A stretch of 22,556 nucleotides of DNA from the NCBI GenBank assembly GCA_900660155.1, contig CABFPE010000205.1, forward strand, positions 965,980-988,535, in the 5' to 3' direction. A program made the translations under genes and the position numbers. Positions 1 to 10,789 of this stretch are shown piece by piece; position 1 is the first letter of the stretch, and each line of letters begins with the position of its first letter. Origin of the DNA: Hofstenia miamia. Lineage: Eukaryota; Xenacoelomorpha; Acoela; Hofsteniidae. The notes beneath the pieces were generated by a model. It searched no databases, had not been told where the DNA came from, and was given only the letters and a program-made list of their open reading frames with translations.

Positions 1-775
1 TAGTAGTGGCTTGGGCACACATTGGGAGTGATTTGAGGATCCTTGATCCAAGCCATGAATCTGCATTTACATTAGATCTATGAATAGAAGTTTTTCTCCA
101 TTTAGCTGACTATTGATTCATTCATTTACATGTATTAAATAATAGACTTTAGAGATAAGTTTAGTTAGCCTACTGCAGGTTATATCTATATTACATTATC
201 TTGATTACATAGGTGACCTATAATTAGACTGATAAATAGACTGAGCATGTATTGTTATCTAAATGTAAGATAGGAAACTGCAAGTAATTATTTACTTTAT
301 TTATCTATATTAATTAAAGCCAATAGTTTTCAGTAATGACTAAAGTGATATTTATTTAGCAGCTAGGACATGATCAGGTTGTGAAGTACAAAGTTACACA
401 TTACAAATTGAGTTTAAGTCAGTTTTATCCAGCCTTGAGGGTTGCACTGAGTTAGGATAGGGAATACATAAGTTACTTCATTGAGCTGAGACTTGGAACT
501 ACTTGATCAACAACAGAGGCACATGAGTGTGGATTGATTTGGAGATTGAAATCAGCCAGAGGCCACAGTGGAAGAGAGGTGAATCACGGAAGAAAACTGT
601 GATGATGTCATACCTAAATAGTATCAGATTAGTTGGAGTTAGTATAAGTTAATAACAACATATCTTATATCAAAGCAAATAACTAAGATCAGTACATCCC
701 AACCCACATCTAACAAGAAGTAATATTTAAAAAGAATAAATAAATCTATGTTAATGCCTGGTAGTAGAGGCTACA
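1..775 (+). repeat. 5' LTR remnant of a decayed Ty3/Gypsy-type element (element A), cut by the window edge
   Basis: This stretch aligns by eye along its length with the second part of the LTR at 2396-3552. Shared landmarks in the same order are 'tagtagtggc' at the left edge, 'ataggaaactgcaa' near 270, 'gagtttaagtcagtt' near 410 and 'gagctgag' near 483. It ends in a decayed form of the family terminus ('gcctggtagtagaggctaca'), which compares with 'gcctggtagaggatgttaca' in the element at 11340-17414. The beginning of the LTR would lie left of the window. No tRNA primer site is recognisable after 775. It contains almost no CpG and is heavily diverged, so it is an old copy. That it is paired with the LTR fragment at 2233-2395 is an inference. 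Confidence 0.7.
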
Positions 776-1099
776 CTAGAATTTGGATTTATTACTGTAC
801 CCTACACTGTGCTGCTTACTGGAAATAGTTCTCTGAACTCAGTTGGAGTTTTCTCTCAATTTGTTGAAATTGTTTTTCTGAATTTTTCTTATGGTTTTTC
901 TTGTTTTCAGTGGATTTCACCAGTTTTTCTTGTTATGGGACTCCCTCTTGGGGTTTCCCCTGTGAGAGTGATGGCAGCCTCAATGCTGCCCCTCACACTA
1001 ATGGAATTAATTTGTTAGTTGACTTATCTTCTCCTAATTGTGTTACTCAGTCACCACCAATGACTTTTCACCTTTTGCCTCTAGATCCCTTTTGTCTCT
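776..1099 (+). other. leader region of element A, no gene seen
   Basis: This interval lies between the LTR remnant and the first gag-like sequence. It has short open stretches but no motif, primer binding site or conserved protein that I recognise. In the intact relative at 11340-17414 the equivalent position is an untranslated leader of about 200 bases, so leader is the likeliest reading here too. Confidence 0.35.
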
Positions 1100-2232
1100 G
1101 TCCTTTGCTGCCACCATCCCCAGAGCCTCAACCAACCAATGTCAAGCAACTTAGAGCAGCTCTCACACAGCAAACCAATCAACGTCTTGCCTGTGAACAA
1201 TGCATCAATTTGTTGCAGGTTGAGTTATGACAGAAAGCCACTGAAGCCTATCAGAGAGAAAGGTGCCTAGTTGATTCTATCACTGCATTGGAAATTCAAG
1301 TCCATAGTTTGGCAACACCCCTGCCTGCATTTCCACTGCCTCAGAACACTCCTCCTTGTTCTGTGCCCAATGACCAGACATTCTGAATGCATGACTCACA
1401 ATGTCCTAGGAGAAACTCTTGGATGCTTTTTCTGAGCATCTTTCTGATTGTGTCTTGCAGATGATTTTGGCACATCTTCTTTGTGCCCCCATTGTATCTA
1501 CAGCTACTCCATTGATGCCACAATTTGTCACTCCAGCCACTTCATTTATGACTGGAGGTCCCACCTTCACACAATCCACTCTTACCCATATCTCTAATTT
1601 GGCCACAGTTGCCACTCCAATGCCATACATTCCAAGTGTGACCATTTCACCTCCAGCATCAGTCAACACCTGTGCCACCCCCACAGTTTGATTTCAACTT
1701 CGCCCCCACAACCAAATGATCATACTGCGTCTGTGACAATGATTGGGCCACATTTCATTCAATCAATTTTGCCTATGACCACTGTTGGGAACAAACCACC
1801 AATTCATTTATTCAACATTCTGGGCTACCCAAATTTACAGGAAAAATCAATGAAATATCTTAATCCTTCAAAGAATGGTTTTTTCTCTTCAAACTGACAA
1901 TAAAGCAGTATTGAGCCACTCAAGATGCTGCTGTAGCAGTTTCCCATGTACTTAAAAGGTCTTGCATATAATCAATATATGATGCTAGATAGGGACGTCA
2001 AAATGAATTATCAGCTACTAATTGGTTGCTACAAGGACCACTACAAACTTCCTCACATAAAGCACCAATATAAGATGCTGCTCTGTGATCTCTCATTTAA
2101 GAAGGGTGATGACGTCCATACTTATATTACACAGGCAGAAAGACTGTTCCATTTGAGTAACCTGATGCCTGAATACTCAAAGCATGATCATTCTCATACA
2201 TTTGTCATTGCTTTCCACCCAATATCAATATC
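1100..2232 (+). pseudogene. gag: decayed gag (capsid precursor) of element A
   Basis: Gag builds the particle in which an LTR retrotransposon is reverse transcribed. Fragments in shifting frames follow the same order as the gag at 14464-16094. First comes a Gln/Leu-rich, coiled-coil-like stretch (about 1135-1300, with a TGA inside), then a Pro/Thr/Ser-rich linker (about 1480-1690). A capsid-like part follows (about 1825-2230): its 'LPKFTGK' corresponds to LPKFNGK in the other copy, followed by a conserved Trp, an 'AAVA'-type Ala cluster, and 'NYQLLI', which is present in both. Several stops and frame changes break it, so no product is expected. The frame of the capsid part changes near 1945. 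Homology to the second gag is clear in the capsid part and only suggestive upstream. Confidence 0.65.
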
Positions 2233-2395
2233 AAATGCAACTAAGAAATAAAATAACAAATTAGTACTTGTCATTGAATAATTTGACAAAAAAAGGGGCA
2301 AAATTGTTTCCATTATTTTTAGCCATTTTCCAGATGAATTAAATTCAAATTTTGAACAACAGGTACTTTTTGAATTAGAGTATAAATAGAGCTGA
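2233..2395 (+). repeat. LTR (U3) fragment of element A, interrupted at 2395
   Basis: This piece matches the promoter-proximal part of the family LTR, in the same strand sense as the neighbouring LTR. Shared blocks are 'atgcaactaag', the 'ttgacaaa...ggggcaaaatt' block, 'ccattatttttagcca' and 'caggtactt', followed by a TATA-like 'tataaata' near 2381. The same blocks occur in the same order in the reverse complement of 12230-12340. It begins well inside an LTR, so the gag-to-LTR junction is a deletion. It stops exactly where the better preserved LTR begins at 2396, so that LTR probably inserted into it. Confidence 0.65.
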
Positions 2396-2669
2396 TGTAG
2401 CATCATCCAAAAGCAACTAAGCTGCTAGTGAAGAACAACGTCGAATGATTAATAATAATTAGAATTGATTGTAAAATTTAGTTAATGATCTTAGTTATTT
2501 TGTAAGATGCAACTAAGCCTCAATATTGTTCAAATTAAGAAAAACTTGTTAGCCGATCAAGAAACATTTGACAAATTAAATTGAGCAAAATTACGCTTAC
2601 GTAGGAACAGCCATATTGGCAGACGAATCATTTGAAATTTAAAATCGGCAGGTACTTTTGTAGAAATTT

Positions 2670-2677
2670 TATAAATA
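2670..2677 (+). promoter_or_regulatory. TATA box of LTR B
   Basis: TATAAATA lies about 275 bp into the LTR, shortly after the conserved 'gcaggtact' block. A TATA-like sequence occurs at the corresponding place in the related LTRs: 'ctataaatat' on the - strand near 8345, 'tatataaat' on the - strand near 5310 and 'tataaac' near 9880. It probably marks the U3/R promoter. Confidence 0.6.
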
Positions 2678-2765
2678 GCATTGATTCAACCATAATTTTG
2701 ATGAACAATAAATTCTTCGGAGTTTATTTAATTTTCATTTCTACTCTTATCTGGTTTGATTATTT

Positions 2766-2771
2766 AATAAA
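2766..2771 (+). promoter_or_regulatory. poly(A) signal of LTR B
   Basis: AATAAA lies about 90 bp after the TATA box, the usual order within the R region of an LTR. It could also be chance in AT-rich sequence. Confidence 0.4.
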
Positions 2772-3552
2772 ATGTGCAGCTAGGCAAGTTGTGTTTAGTA
2801 GTGGCTGGAATCCATCACGGGATCGATTCTAGGGTCTTTGTGCCAGTCACGAAAGTGCACCTATGTTACGGTTAGGAGTTTTTCGATTCTTGCCTAGTCT
2901 GACTATCGATCAATACATGTATGAAATAATCAATGCCTGAAACGACTGGATAGTCGACACTTAGGGATATTTATATATTCTTAAATGTAGGAGACTCGAC
3001 TATAATTGACTTGATAAATGACCTTACATGTAATACTATTAAATGTAGGTATAGGAAACTGCAATCTTATTATTTGAATAATTAAGCCGATAGTTTTACG
3101 GTAATGGCTATTCTAATATTTTATTAAATGCAGTTAGTGTCAATGCCCGGTTGCTTTATTAAATAAAAACAACAAACACTTTACAACTTTGAGTTTAAGT
3201 CAGTTACAACTTTACTTGAGTGCATACACCGAGCTAACGTAGGGTACACATAACTAATTCCAGTTGAGCTGAGGTGGTGTCATGGACTCAATCATTGGTC
3301 AAGAAGGAGGGGAGCTGTCTTGTGGAGATCAGCTTCGGGCAGGAGCCCATGGAAGAACTAAAGAGGAAACATCATACTGCTCTGTCACCTAAACAGTGAT
3401 GGTTAATACTCGATTACTTAATTAACATAACTAGTTAATAAGAGAGAAAAGTCTGATGGTTCAACAAATGGGTAACACCTCACCCGCAGTTTACCAAGCA
3501 TTCCTTAACAGTAATTAGACACGGCGTAATAAGCTAGGTGGAGGATGTTACA

Positions 3553-4639
3553 ATATCATTAACAAATGCACTACATGTTTGCTGCACAACAGCCAACGGT
3601 TCCCAATACAGAGAGCACCTCTAGAGAAGATAATCGCCACACAACTGAATGAGATAGTCCACATTGACTTGGAACAACTTTCAAAAGATAACGAGGGGCA
3701 TCAATTCCTACTAGTAATGGTGGATAATTTTACGAAGTACGCAAGGATGATCCCAATGAAGAATACAACTGCGGAAACCACAGCAGAAATAGTAATGAAG
3801 GAGTGGATATTGCGTCTCGGACCAATGGAAACTATTATATCGGACAAAGGACCACAATTTGAGAGTGGCCTATTCCAGGAGATGGCCAAAATGCTGGAAA
3901 TAGTGAGCGAAAGAACCACAGCATACCACCCACAGGCGAACAGTGCGGTGGAGAGATTAAACAGAACTTTGATAAAACTGATAAGAGTAACAACAACCAG
4001 AATTGGTGGAAACAAATGGAGAGAAGTGATCGAGATGATAGAATACTTTTACAACACGTCGGTTCATTCAACAACAGGAATCACCCCATTTAAGGCAATG
4101 TTAGGCCGGGAGGCAGCCACACCATTATCAATACAATATACCAACTACAGCAAAACCCTGAACAACGATTATGTAAATCAATTACGCAAACAGATCTCAG
4201 CAATTCACGAAACGATATGCCACAACACCAAGAAATCGGCGGTAAGACAGCAGCGAAACTATAATAAAAAAATTTACGGGCACGCGCAAAAAGTAGGCGA
4301 TAAAGTCTATGCATTTGCACCAACAAAACTAACAGACACGAACCAAGTCTGTAAACTAAAAACGGTTTGGTCTGGACCACATACGATAACGCAGGAGCTG
4401 CCGAATAATGAGTACATGTTAGATAACAGCAGACTATTGCACTTCCAAAACTTAAAAAGAGCAATGGTAGATATTGAGGAAACGAAGATAGATGAAAGCG
4501 CTGAATTCAAATTAAGCCAAATAAACGGCAGAGAAGTCATGTACGATATGTGTGATTTAGATAGTAGTTTTCATGTGACAGAGATCAAACCACAACTCAC
4601 CAGACCCCTGGTGTGGTGCAAAGCTCTCAATGTGTGATG
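3553..4639 (+). CDS. int: integrase fragment of Ty3/Gypsy pol, open and catalytically complete, lacking its N-terminal end
   Basis: Integrase cuts and joins retroelement cDNA ends into host DNA. The frame is open from the LTR boundary to a TGA at 4637-4639. In order it has: the CTTC half of the HHCC zinc finger (about 3567-3578); an RNase H-fold core with first Asp in HIDLEQL (about 3666), second Asp in ISDKGPQF (about 3843) and Glu in AVERLNRT (about 3951); and a C-terminal GPY/F-like module (WSGPHTI...EYMLD, about 4366-4425) with no chromodomain. Spacing is 58 residues then 35, a textbook DD35E. The two zinc-finger histidines are missing because the LTR ends at 3552. No in-frame ATG precedes the first catalytic Asp, so it is a pol fragment, not a stand-alone gene. 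CpG is frequent up to about 4547 and then absent, so the last 90 bases may be of different origin. Confidence 0.9.
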
Positions 4640-4653
4640 TGTTCTTAATTTGT

Positions 4654-5616
4654 TTAGTGCCATGATTACTCTTGTTTTCAATTGTTGTAACAGTACATAA
4701 GAGAAGTGCACAACCTGACTGCTTTAGCTTGTTATAATTCCTACATATAAATAACCTTACATTTAAATAAATACATAACAATCCTACTGAGTACATGTGA
4801 ACAATCAATGCTGCAAGTAGAAACAGAATGGCTTTGAGTCCAATAGATAAGTCAGTGCAAAGGGTTGTTAAACTAGTAATCACTTTATACATGTAATAAT
4901 TGTCAGGGCTTGTAAGCACATCATATGTATAATAAGGTTTATTATAACACCATAAGAATTTGTATCTAATACAGATCATAAACCTAGGGTTAGCTTTCCA
5001 GCTTTTTGCAAAGGGTTTGCTATTCATGAGAGTGAATTGGTAGGAAAGCTAAGCAGTGAAAAATCCCTAAACTTACACCTAGCCTAAAAGCACAGTTTTC
5101 CTTCTGAGCTACCAGCCACACCACATGATGAATGGCTGAGTGTGTGGTGGCTCTAACAATTCTTTAAGTGAAATTGGGGACCACTCAAGAACTACTCATG
5201 TCCATGAACAATTTAGCTTTTCATTTGCATAAGCAATCAAAACCTGAATATAAGATGCAAGATAAATCCTGTGAAAATTAATTCATCATTTGAATTGGTT
5301 GCATAATATTTATATAAAATTTTCACAAAAAGTTAAACAGCTAGTAAATACCTGTCTTTTGTAGTTTACATTTCCCTCATCTGCTAATTACACAATGTCA
5401 CCTATTTGCACTATTAATTAGTTAACATGATCTTGTCTAATTGCTCTTTGGCAAAATAACTTGCTGATAAACAGTTTGTCATAACTGTTATGAAATTGAT
5501 TTTACAATTAATCAAAAAAGGGATAATAGGTTAATTTACAAAAAAGAGAATCAATAAATAAATCACAGTTTGTTATTGTTCTTTGTTTCATGTTTTTTAT
5601 TACTGATTATGCCACA
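4654..5616 (-). repeat. old LTR of the same lineage, reverse orientation (LTR C1)
   Basis: It aligns in direct orientation with 7531-8678. Shared landmarks are 'gcacaacctgactgctttagcttgttat' against 'gcgcaaccgtgctgctgtgatagcttgttat', 'acatgtgaacaatcaatgc' against 'acatgtaaacaatcaacgc', a TATA-like block, and the end 'gattatgccaca' against 'gattatgtcaca'. Read on the - strand it starts TGTGGCATAATC and shows the family order of conserved blocks. It is shorter than its partner and nearly free of CpG, so it is old. The left boundary is uncertain by about 10 bases. It starts about 15 bases after the integrase stop, in the opposite orientation to the LTR at 2396-3552. Confidence 0.6.
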
Positions 5617-7528
5617 CCATCTGATTTTATAACATTCTCAAATTCCCACTCTACTCACTCTGATGGTGTTTTAGTGTTCTCTCCTCATCATCTCAAGAAG
5701 CATCACTCATTTTTAAATTGTGCTTCTGCTTCTACTAGTTTCATCCTGATTCTCAAACCTCCAAATGCTATTGACTTTTTTGTCACCATTGTGCTTCATA
5801 AAATTTCTGCTGTCTTTCCTTTTCACTGATCCACCCTCTCATTTTCTTTGCCACCCATCTGCTCTTATTATATCTCCTGTGACTTGTTACTGAAAAACTT
5901 GATTTTTATTCATTTGTATTGCTTTGCTTTGCTGGCTATATAAACTCCTTTAATGCTATTATAATTATTGCTATTAATATTATTATTACAACCTCAAATA
6001 CTGGGTACTTTTAGGTACCCACTTTTCAATTAAGATGACGTCATCATGTGATGGATTTATTTGTGGAGCCAGTTGTTTTTTTGGTGTATGGAAAAACCCA
6101 ATCACCAGATGAATTAAATTTCAAAAATTATCTTCCACTGGAATACCCTATATTAAATTAATTATGGGGAATTTTGAATAAATTGTGTAATTGACTTCAT
6201 ACAAATGTAGCTATACACTAATGAACACTTAAGAGAAAATACATAGAACTGATGAAATTAGCTACTCTATTTTTGAGGACATATTTCTGACACTGTTACT
6301 TTCTGCACAACATCATGTCTTATGAGTGACTAACATATTATAATAAGAAGATTTGTCCTTTAATTCACAACTAAGTTAAAGTGGTATATTTGATTACAAT
6401 GACCTTGCAATTATACAATCATTAGCAACATTTTTAACATTATTTTATGTTAAGCAATCATGCTTATCCACAACCATGATAGATACATTTATCAATGATA
6501 AAATTTTAGAGGTTTCCCTCAATGAGTAACTATGCTATTATCTAAAGAACCTTCATTAATTCCCTTTGCTATGTGGAAATTTTATTAAAACTCCAAGAAC
6601 TAAATTAACATTTATGGTATTTGTAATGTTCTTTTGTATAATTAGATATTTTCAGAAAAGCAAGACTAATATATTTACAGTTGGTAAAAGATTGGTGTTA
6701 ACTACACAAATCTAGTTGAGATATTAGCTTGACAAAAAATTTTGAAATATTTCTACAGTTATTTCCCTATGTAAGTTTTTAAGCAAATTCACAAAAAGAA
6801 CTGCTCCAAATTTGCAGAATGCATAAAAACTAAACATATTTTCAAAATATTCTGTGCATTACATGATGTAGCAGAACTTAGATTGTTGATGGTAACAGAT
6901 ATTTATCAGTCATAAATAGACTTTAGTGGCAAATAGAAATTGATTAAAACTAAAAGTTAGACAATCAGCATATAAAATGGAAGCCAGCTCAAAAAGAGTA
7001 AAAAGCTCTTAACAAGTTGTATGATTATAGACAATTAACTGCATATTTTACTGATTTCAATACTTTCCTGTATTACTCTGATAAAGAAGGCTTTAAAGTT
7101 TTCAAATATAAATATGATATTTAGACTTAATACAACTTTTAAATATAGTTGTATTCAGCATTTGGATATACCAAGTTATTTAGTCTACTTCAAATAAACC
7201 ATATAATGTAGAATCATGCCAACTCACTGTGATGGCAATACTTAGAGAAAACTATTACTTTTCTTAGATTAAACATAAAGCGAAGTTGACACTTTTCCGA
7301 TTTCTCTCCTTTACTATAAGTGTGTGGTTTATTAAACTTATTTAATATGCAGGAGCCTTTGTAGCTACCTAATTCACCAAACTTATTTAGATAAAGCAGA
7401 GATACTAGAAGACAGGATCGACACTTAGAAGTAGATGTGCATATCCAGGAACACATCCGCCAGCTGCATCTTACCAATGGAACTGCCACTGCGATGTAGA
7501 GAACAATAATGGAATGGTAATGTGGATA
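5617..7528. other. 1.9 kb AT-rich interval between two like-oriented LTRs, no gene recognised
   Basis: If the LTRs at 4654-5616 and 7531-8678 belong to one insertion, this would be its interior, but I find no gag, protease, reverse transcriptase or integrase motif on either strand. The longest - strand frame near the right LTR (to 7214) resembles nothing I know. Next to the left LTR the - strand has only a weak purine run (AGATGG). Small palindromes near 6002-6045 are listed separately. The two LTRs could equally be independent insertions with ordinary intergenic DNA between them. Confidence 0.35.
6002..6045. other. hairpin and 12-bp palindrome containing a CRE-like TGACGTCA
   Basis: TGGGTAC (6002-6008) and GTACCCA (6015-6021) form a perfect 7-bp inverted repeat around a 6-base loop. 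Thirteen bases further is the perfect palindrome GATGACGTCATC (6034-6045), containing TGACGTCA, the classical CREB/ATF site. Whether either is functional cannot be told from sequence alone. Confidence 0.3.
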
Positions 7529-7529
7529 N
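7529..7529. other. assembly gap (N) beside an LTR end
   Basis: A single N lies two bases outside the predicted 3' end of the - strand LTR at 7531. Any primer binding site or target duplication at this junction is therefore unreadable. Confidence 0.8.
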
Positions 7530-7530
7530 A

Positions 7531-8678
7531 TGTAGTGCATTGATTGTTTTTGTTATTACGGACTAATGCAATAAAGGAAGTGGCGCAACCGTGCTGCTGT
7601 GATAGCTTGTTATGAGGCCCTACATGTATTAACCCTACATATATACAAATATATAACAGCCCTGGATACATGTAAACAATCAACGCAGTCAGCAGAAAAT
7701 GGTAACTAGAAGTCGGCCAGAGGTCTACCATATAAAACATTGAGCAACATGTAATGACTATTAAATAAACCATTTGTAATAGGATATAGAAATGTGATTG
7801 GAATAACTGTCTGAATATAAACACTAATAAATCTTCAATCGTCATGTAGCCTAATGAATGTAATAAATAACTTAAGTTCATCAATAAAATACTTGACATG
7901 CAAAACCTACAGGCTGCTATAACAAGTTCGGGCAAGCAATGACAATCAGGAAAGCTAAATAACCATCTAAATGTAAGTAACATTAATTCACCAATCAGAA
8001 TATAACATAATAAATAACTGAAGTTCATTGATAAGGAAGGTGGCATGTAAAACAATCATAATAACAGGCAAGCAACAATGAGTAGGAAAGCTATAACAGT
8101 AAAATACTCCTATACCTATCCGTAACCTAAGAGCACACCAGGTAACTAAAGCTGTCGCCCTCCCCACTGTGGAATAGCTATTAGGAGGCTGCTCCAGCAT
8201 ACCTTTAACCGAATGTGGGAACCACCATACAATTACCCTAGCTCGTAGACGTTTAGCTTTCCATCAGAATATATAAAATAACCTGACAAAAGAAAATGAA
8301 TCCAAAGTAGATTTGCTCATCATTAATTACATCCGATTCATTATATTTATAGCACTTGGTGATAAACAACTAAATACTCGACAAGTACCTGCTAATCTTT
8401 CTTGTTGACAGTTTTTCCCTCGCTTTAATATTTCTGCTAATTTTACGCAACGTCAGCTTTAATTTGACTATGCTGTTTGACCATCTTTTGTTTTGTCAAA
8501 ATACCGTCGAGTATAATTTTAAGTATTAATTGCACAAAACATTTACAAAGTGAAAATAATCAATCCTATCATGATTTACAATTTAATCATTATAATCAAT
8601 AATAATTTTAGTCTTTGTTTCCTCATTCTTTTTCTCTCATCTTGACCAATCATGATAGTTTTGATAGATTATGTCACA
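7531..8678 (-). repeat. LTR of the same lineage, reverse orientation (LTR C2)
   Basis: The 1148-bp length matches the other full LTRs (1123-1157). On the - strand it starts TGTGACATAATC and ends AATGCACTACA. Family landmarks occur in the expected order on that strand: 'gcaggtact' (near 8390), TATA-like 'ctataaatat' (near 8345) and 'ttaggttacggataggtatagg' (near 8120). The last resembles 'ttaggtatagggg' in the LTRs of the complete element and 'gttacggttagg' in the LTR at 2396-3552. It retains more CpG than the copy at 4654-5616. Open frames on its - strand, including one to about 8055, are hydrophobic shadows of LTR sequence and not genes. Confidence 0.65.
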
Positions 8679-9719
8679 ATAATATTTGTCAAAGCAAGTT
8701 GCTTTTATTGTGGCATGACAAGCAAAAGAGGTGAAAATAAAAAACAAAAAATAGAAAAAGAACTAAAATACTTTTGTTTATTATTTATCATTTTTTAATA
8801 TTGCCTATATTTCAATTGTAATTTGTAAAACTAGGTAAAATTACAGTAATAGTACTGTAGAATCATGGGGTGTGTCTAGCAGCTCAAGTGGTATGAAGGT
8901 TGCAAAAGATTACCATTGCCAAGAGCAACCCATGCTCTAACAAAACAAATGAAGATTGGTAGTTCGCCAATTCATTGTAGAAAAAAGTAATTCCAAGACG
9001 GCATTTCAAGTAGCGACCAATTCACATGGCATCTCACCAAGGCCAAGTCATTAGAATCCATCCTTACAATCCAAGGTGCTAATCATGTGTCTCAAGTTGT
9101 AATTTTTAGCTCAGTAAAACACATTTAGCTCTGTGTTTATCATCTCAGCTCATGTAATAAAGATATTAAATAATGTGTAATTACCATGTATTTGTGTACA
9201 CCAATGGCATAGTATATTCACATTGTGTGATAGTTTGTGCATGTTCAATCAATAGATGTAGTAGTTCTTTTATTGCCTATGCCTATACATAGCCTAAAGT
9301 GACCACAATATGGGCTCACATCTGTCAAGGGGCGAGCTATTGCCCCAGGATCAGCAGAGTTCCTCCCACATTATCACCGGATCTTACAATTGCATTATTA
9401 TAAAATTCATACCAAAGCTAAAAAGGTTAGTAGATAATAAAATAATAAAAGAGCAAACATTATCCAGTGAGAATGAAATTTATTTGATGTTAGATAACAT
9501 TGAGTTCCCTATTTATTACAAGAGAAGGTAAATATTTACTGTTTTACAAAAGTTAGCTTGTTTCCATTGCAAATTAAATGAGCAATTACACATAATCAAT
9601 AGCTTGAGGGGACAATTTCTAAATTCAAAACTTAAGTTCGAAAAAATCACAAATTAATAAAATCACTAAATTAATTGCAGAGTGCCTAAAATTGAATAAG
9701 AAATAAACAAAGGCCCTGA
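8679..9719. other. AT-rich interval without recognisable gene
   Basis: I find no conserved domain here. A 73-codon + strand frame at 9310-9531 begins in an unusually GC-rich patch ('ggggcgagctattgccccaggatcagc') but has no family resemblance that I can name. Around 8877-8965 there are loose matches to RNA polymerase III box A and box B with wrong spacing. The right end may run into the start of the next LTR, whose beginning I could not fix. Confidence 0.4.
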
Positions 9720-10441
9720 GTGACTCTACAGTACATGTTATCAAAAATGTTTGACAAATTACAAATGAAAATGCTTCAGCTAATTAAAAACACATTGCAG
9801 AAATTGCAGACAAAAACTACATATGCAAATTAACACTAGTTAGAAACAGGTACATGTTGTTGCTGTCTAAAACTTAATATAAACATGATGTAAAAGTTTA
9901 ATCAATTGAAGAAGTATATTATTTTGGATTTTTTTTGTATACAGGTCTGATCACTAATGAAAAGTGTAAGCTAAACATCAAAGCACATGAGTAGGAATCA
10001 GGAATCCCAAAGTCAATTAGTTCTAGGACTTTGCATTGGACTCCTAACAAATTTGTCATTTCAACAGATGTCCTGTGTTTGAAAGTGTGTCTTTATGTTA
10101 GGTATACAGTTAAGCATTTCTTTACCATTTAGATTTCCTATTAATAATTTCATCCATATAACAAATGCGACAAAACAAATGGATAACTACTAGGTCATTA
10201 TCTTATTTTAGATCCAAATTTGTAGCCCATAACAAGCCTTATTATACATATGAGGAGCCTACAAACACCCTAGCATATATATTATTGTACATTTTCATTT
10301 TTAACTTAACTTTCAACATCTTCAAGTTTCTGCTATCTACTTATCTTTAGGGTTATTTATATGTAGGGGATTAACAAGCTAATGCATCCAGGTTGTGAAC
10401 TCTTATTTATTATACAATATAACAAGAACAATTGGTGTACA
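9720..10441 (+). repeat. old LTR remnant, + orientation (LTR F)
   Basis: Landmarks of the family occur in order: 'tttgacaaa' (about 9750), 'acaggtacatg' and 'taatataaacatga' (about 9845-9890, compare 'acaggtact...actataaacatga' in the complete element), 'ggaatccc...tagttctaggactttg' (about 9998-10035, compare 'ggaatcc...gattctagggtctttg' at 2808-2840) and 'tgttaggtata' (about 10096). After these comes a stretch matching the reverse complement of 4700-5075, including 'ccttattatacatatga' (about 10236) and 'ggttatttatatgtagg' (about 10351). It ends 'ggtgtaca'. Compared with the copy at 4654-5616 about 150 bp are missing near 10260-10340. The left boundary is not resolved. Confidence 0.55.
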
Positions 10442-10789
10442 AAATTAGTAAGGGTAAGCAACAAAGACAAATGCTGCACTACACTACACAAATCACTGTT
10501 ACTGAGAGAGTCTATGAGGCACAACAATTATTGTAGTAATTAGTAATAATCACAGCTGGAAGTAATTTCTTTCTTGATTGCATGGTTCAGCTTCAGGTTT
10601 TGACCCTGTCATCTACTGCTTGTGATCTAAAAAATTTTTTATTAACAGATAGATTGAAACTTAAGTAATAATTGGAAAGCAGAACAATTCTTGGAATCTC
10701 ACTCATGTTAGAGATCAATTAAAGACAAATTAAGAAAAGGATATAGCTAACTTAACTCTATCTCAGAGGATTGCATATTCTACAGTATG
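10442..10789. other. intergenic sequence, nothing recognised
   Basis: AT-rich sequence between an LTR end and a weak transposase remnant. I see no reading frame or repeat worth naming. Confidence 0.4.

Larger units (their letters stand above)
2396..3552 (+). repeat. full-length LTR of a younger Ty3/Gypsy-type copy (LTR B)
   Basis: The 1157-bp unit starts TGTAGCATCATCC and ends GAGGATGTTACA. These are the same termini as the LTRs at 11340-12466 and 16292-17414, with TG...CA ends, and the length is close to theirs (1127 and 1123). It carries a TATA box and a poly(A) signal in the expected order. It is rich in CpG compared with the remnants on its left, which argues for a more recent arrival. 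The four bases before it (CTGA) and after it (ATAT) do not match, so it is neither a simple solo LTR nor an undisturbed insertion. It is followed directly by integrase coding sequence instead of a primer binding site. Confidence 0.85.

Noticed and set aside
6100..6180. Possible further LTR fragment: 'agatgaattaaattt' similar to 2331-2346
   Set aside because: The match is short and AT-rich, and the conserved blocks that should follow it are absent.
7471..8055. A 194-codon - strand frame rich in hydrophobic residues
   Set aside because: It lies entirely across an LTR and a gap, and its resemblance to the frame at 4557-5027 simply mirrors DNA similarity of the two LTRs. No domain is recognisable.
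8870..8970. tRNA-like or tRNA-derived SINE signal: 'tagcagctcaagtgg' resembling box A and 'tagttcgccaattc' resembling box B
   Set aside because: The two boxes are about 75 bases apart, too far for a tRNA, the T-loop consensus is wrong, and no cloverleaf or repeat copy could be found in the window.
9310..9531. A 73-codon + strand frame starting with ATG
   Set aside because: It has no recognisable family, splice context or conservation. Its length is not unusual for chance, so it is mentioned only in the interval description.
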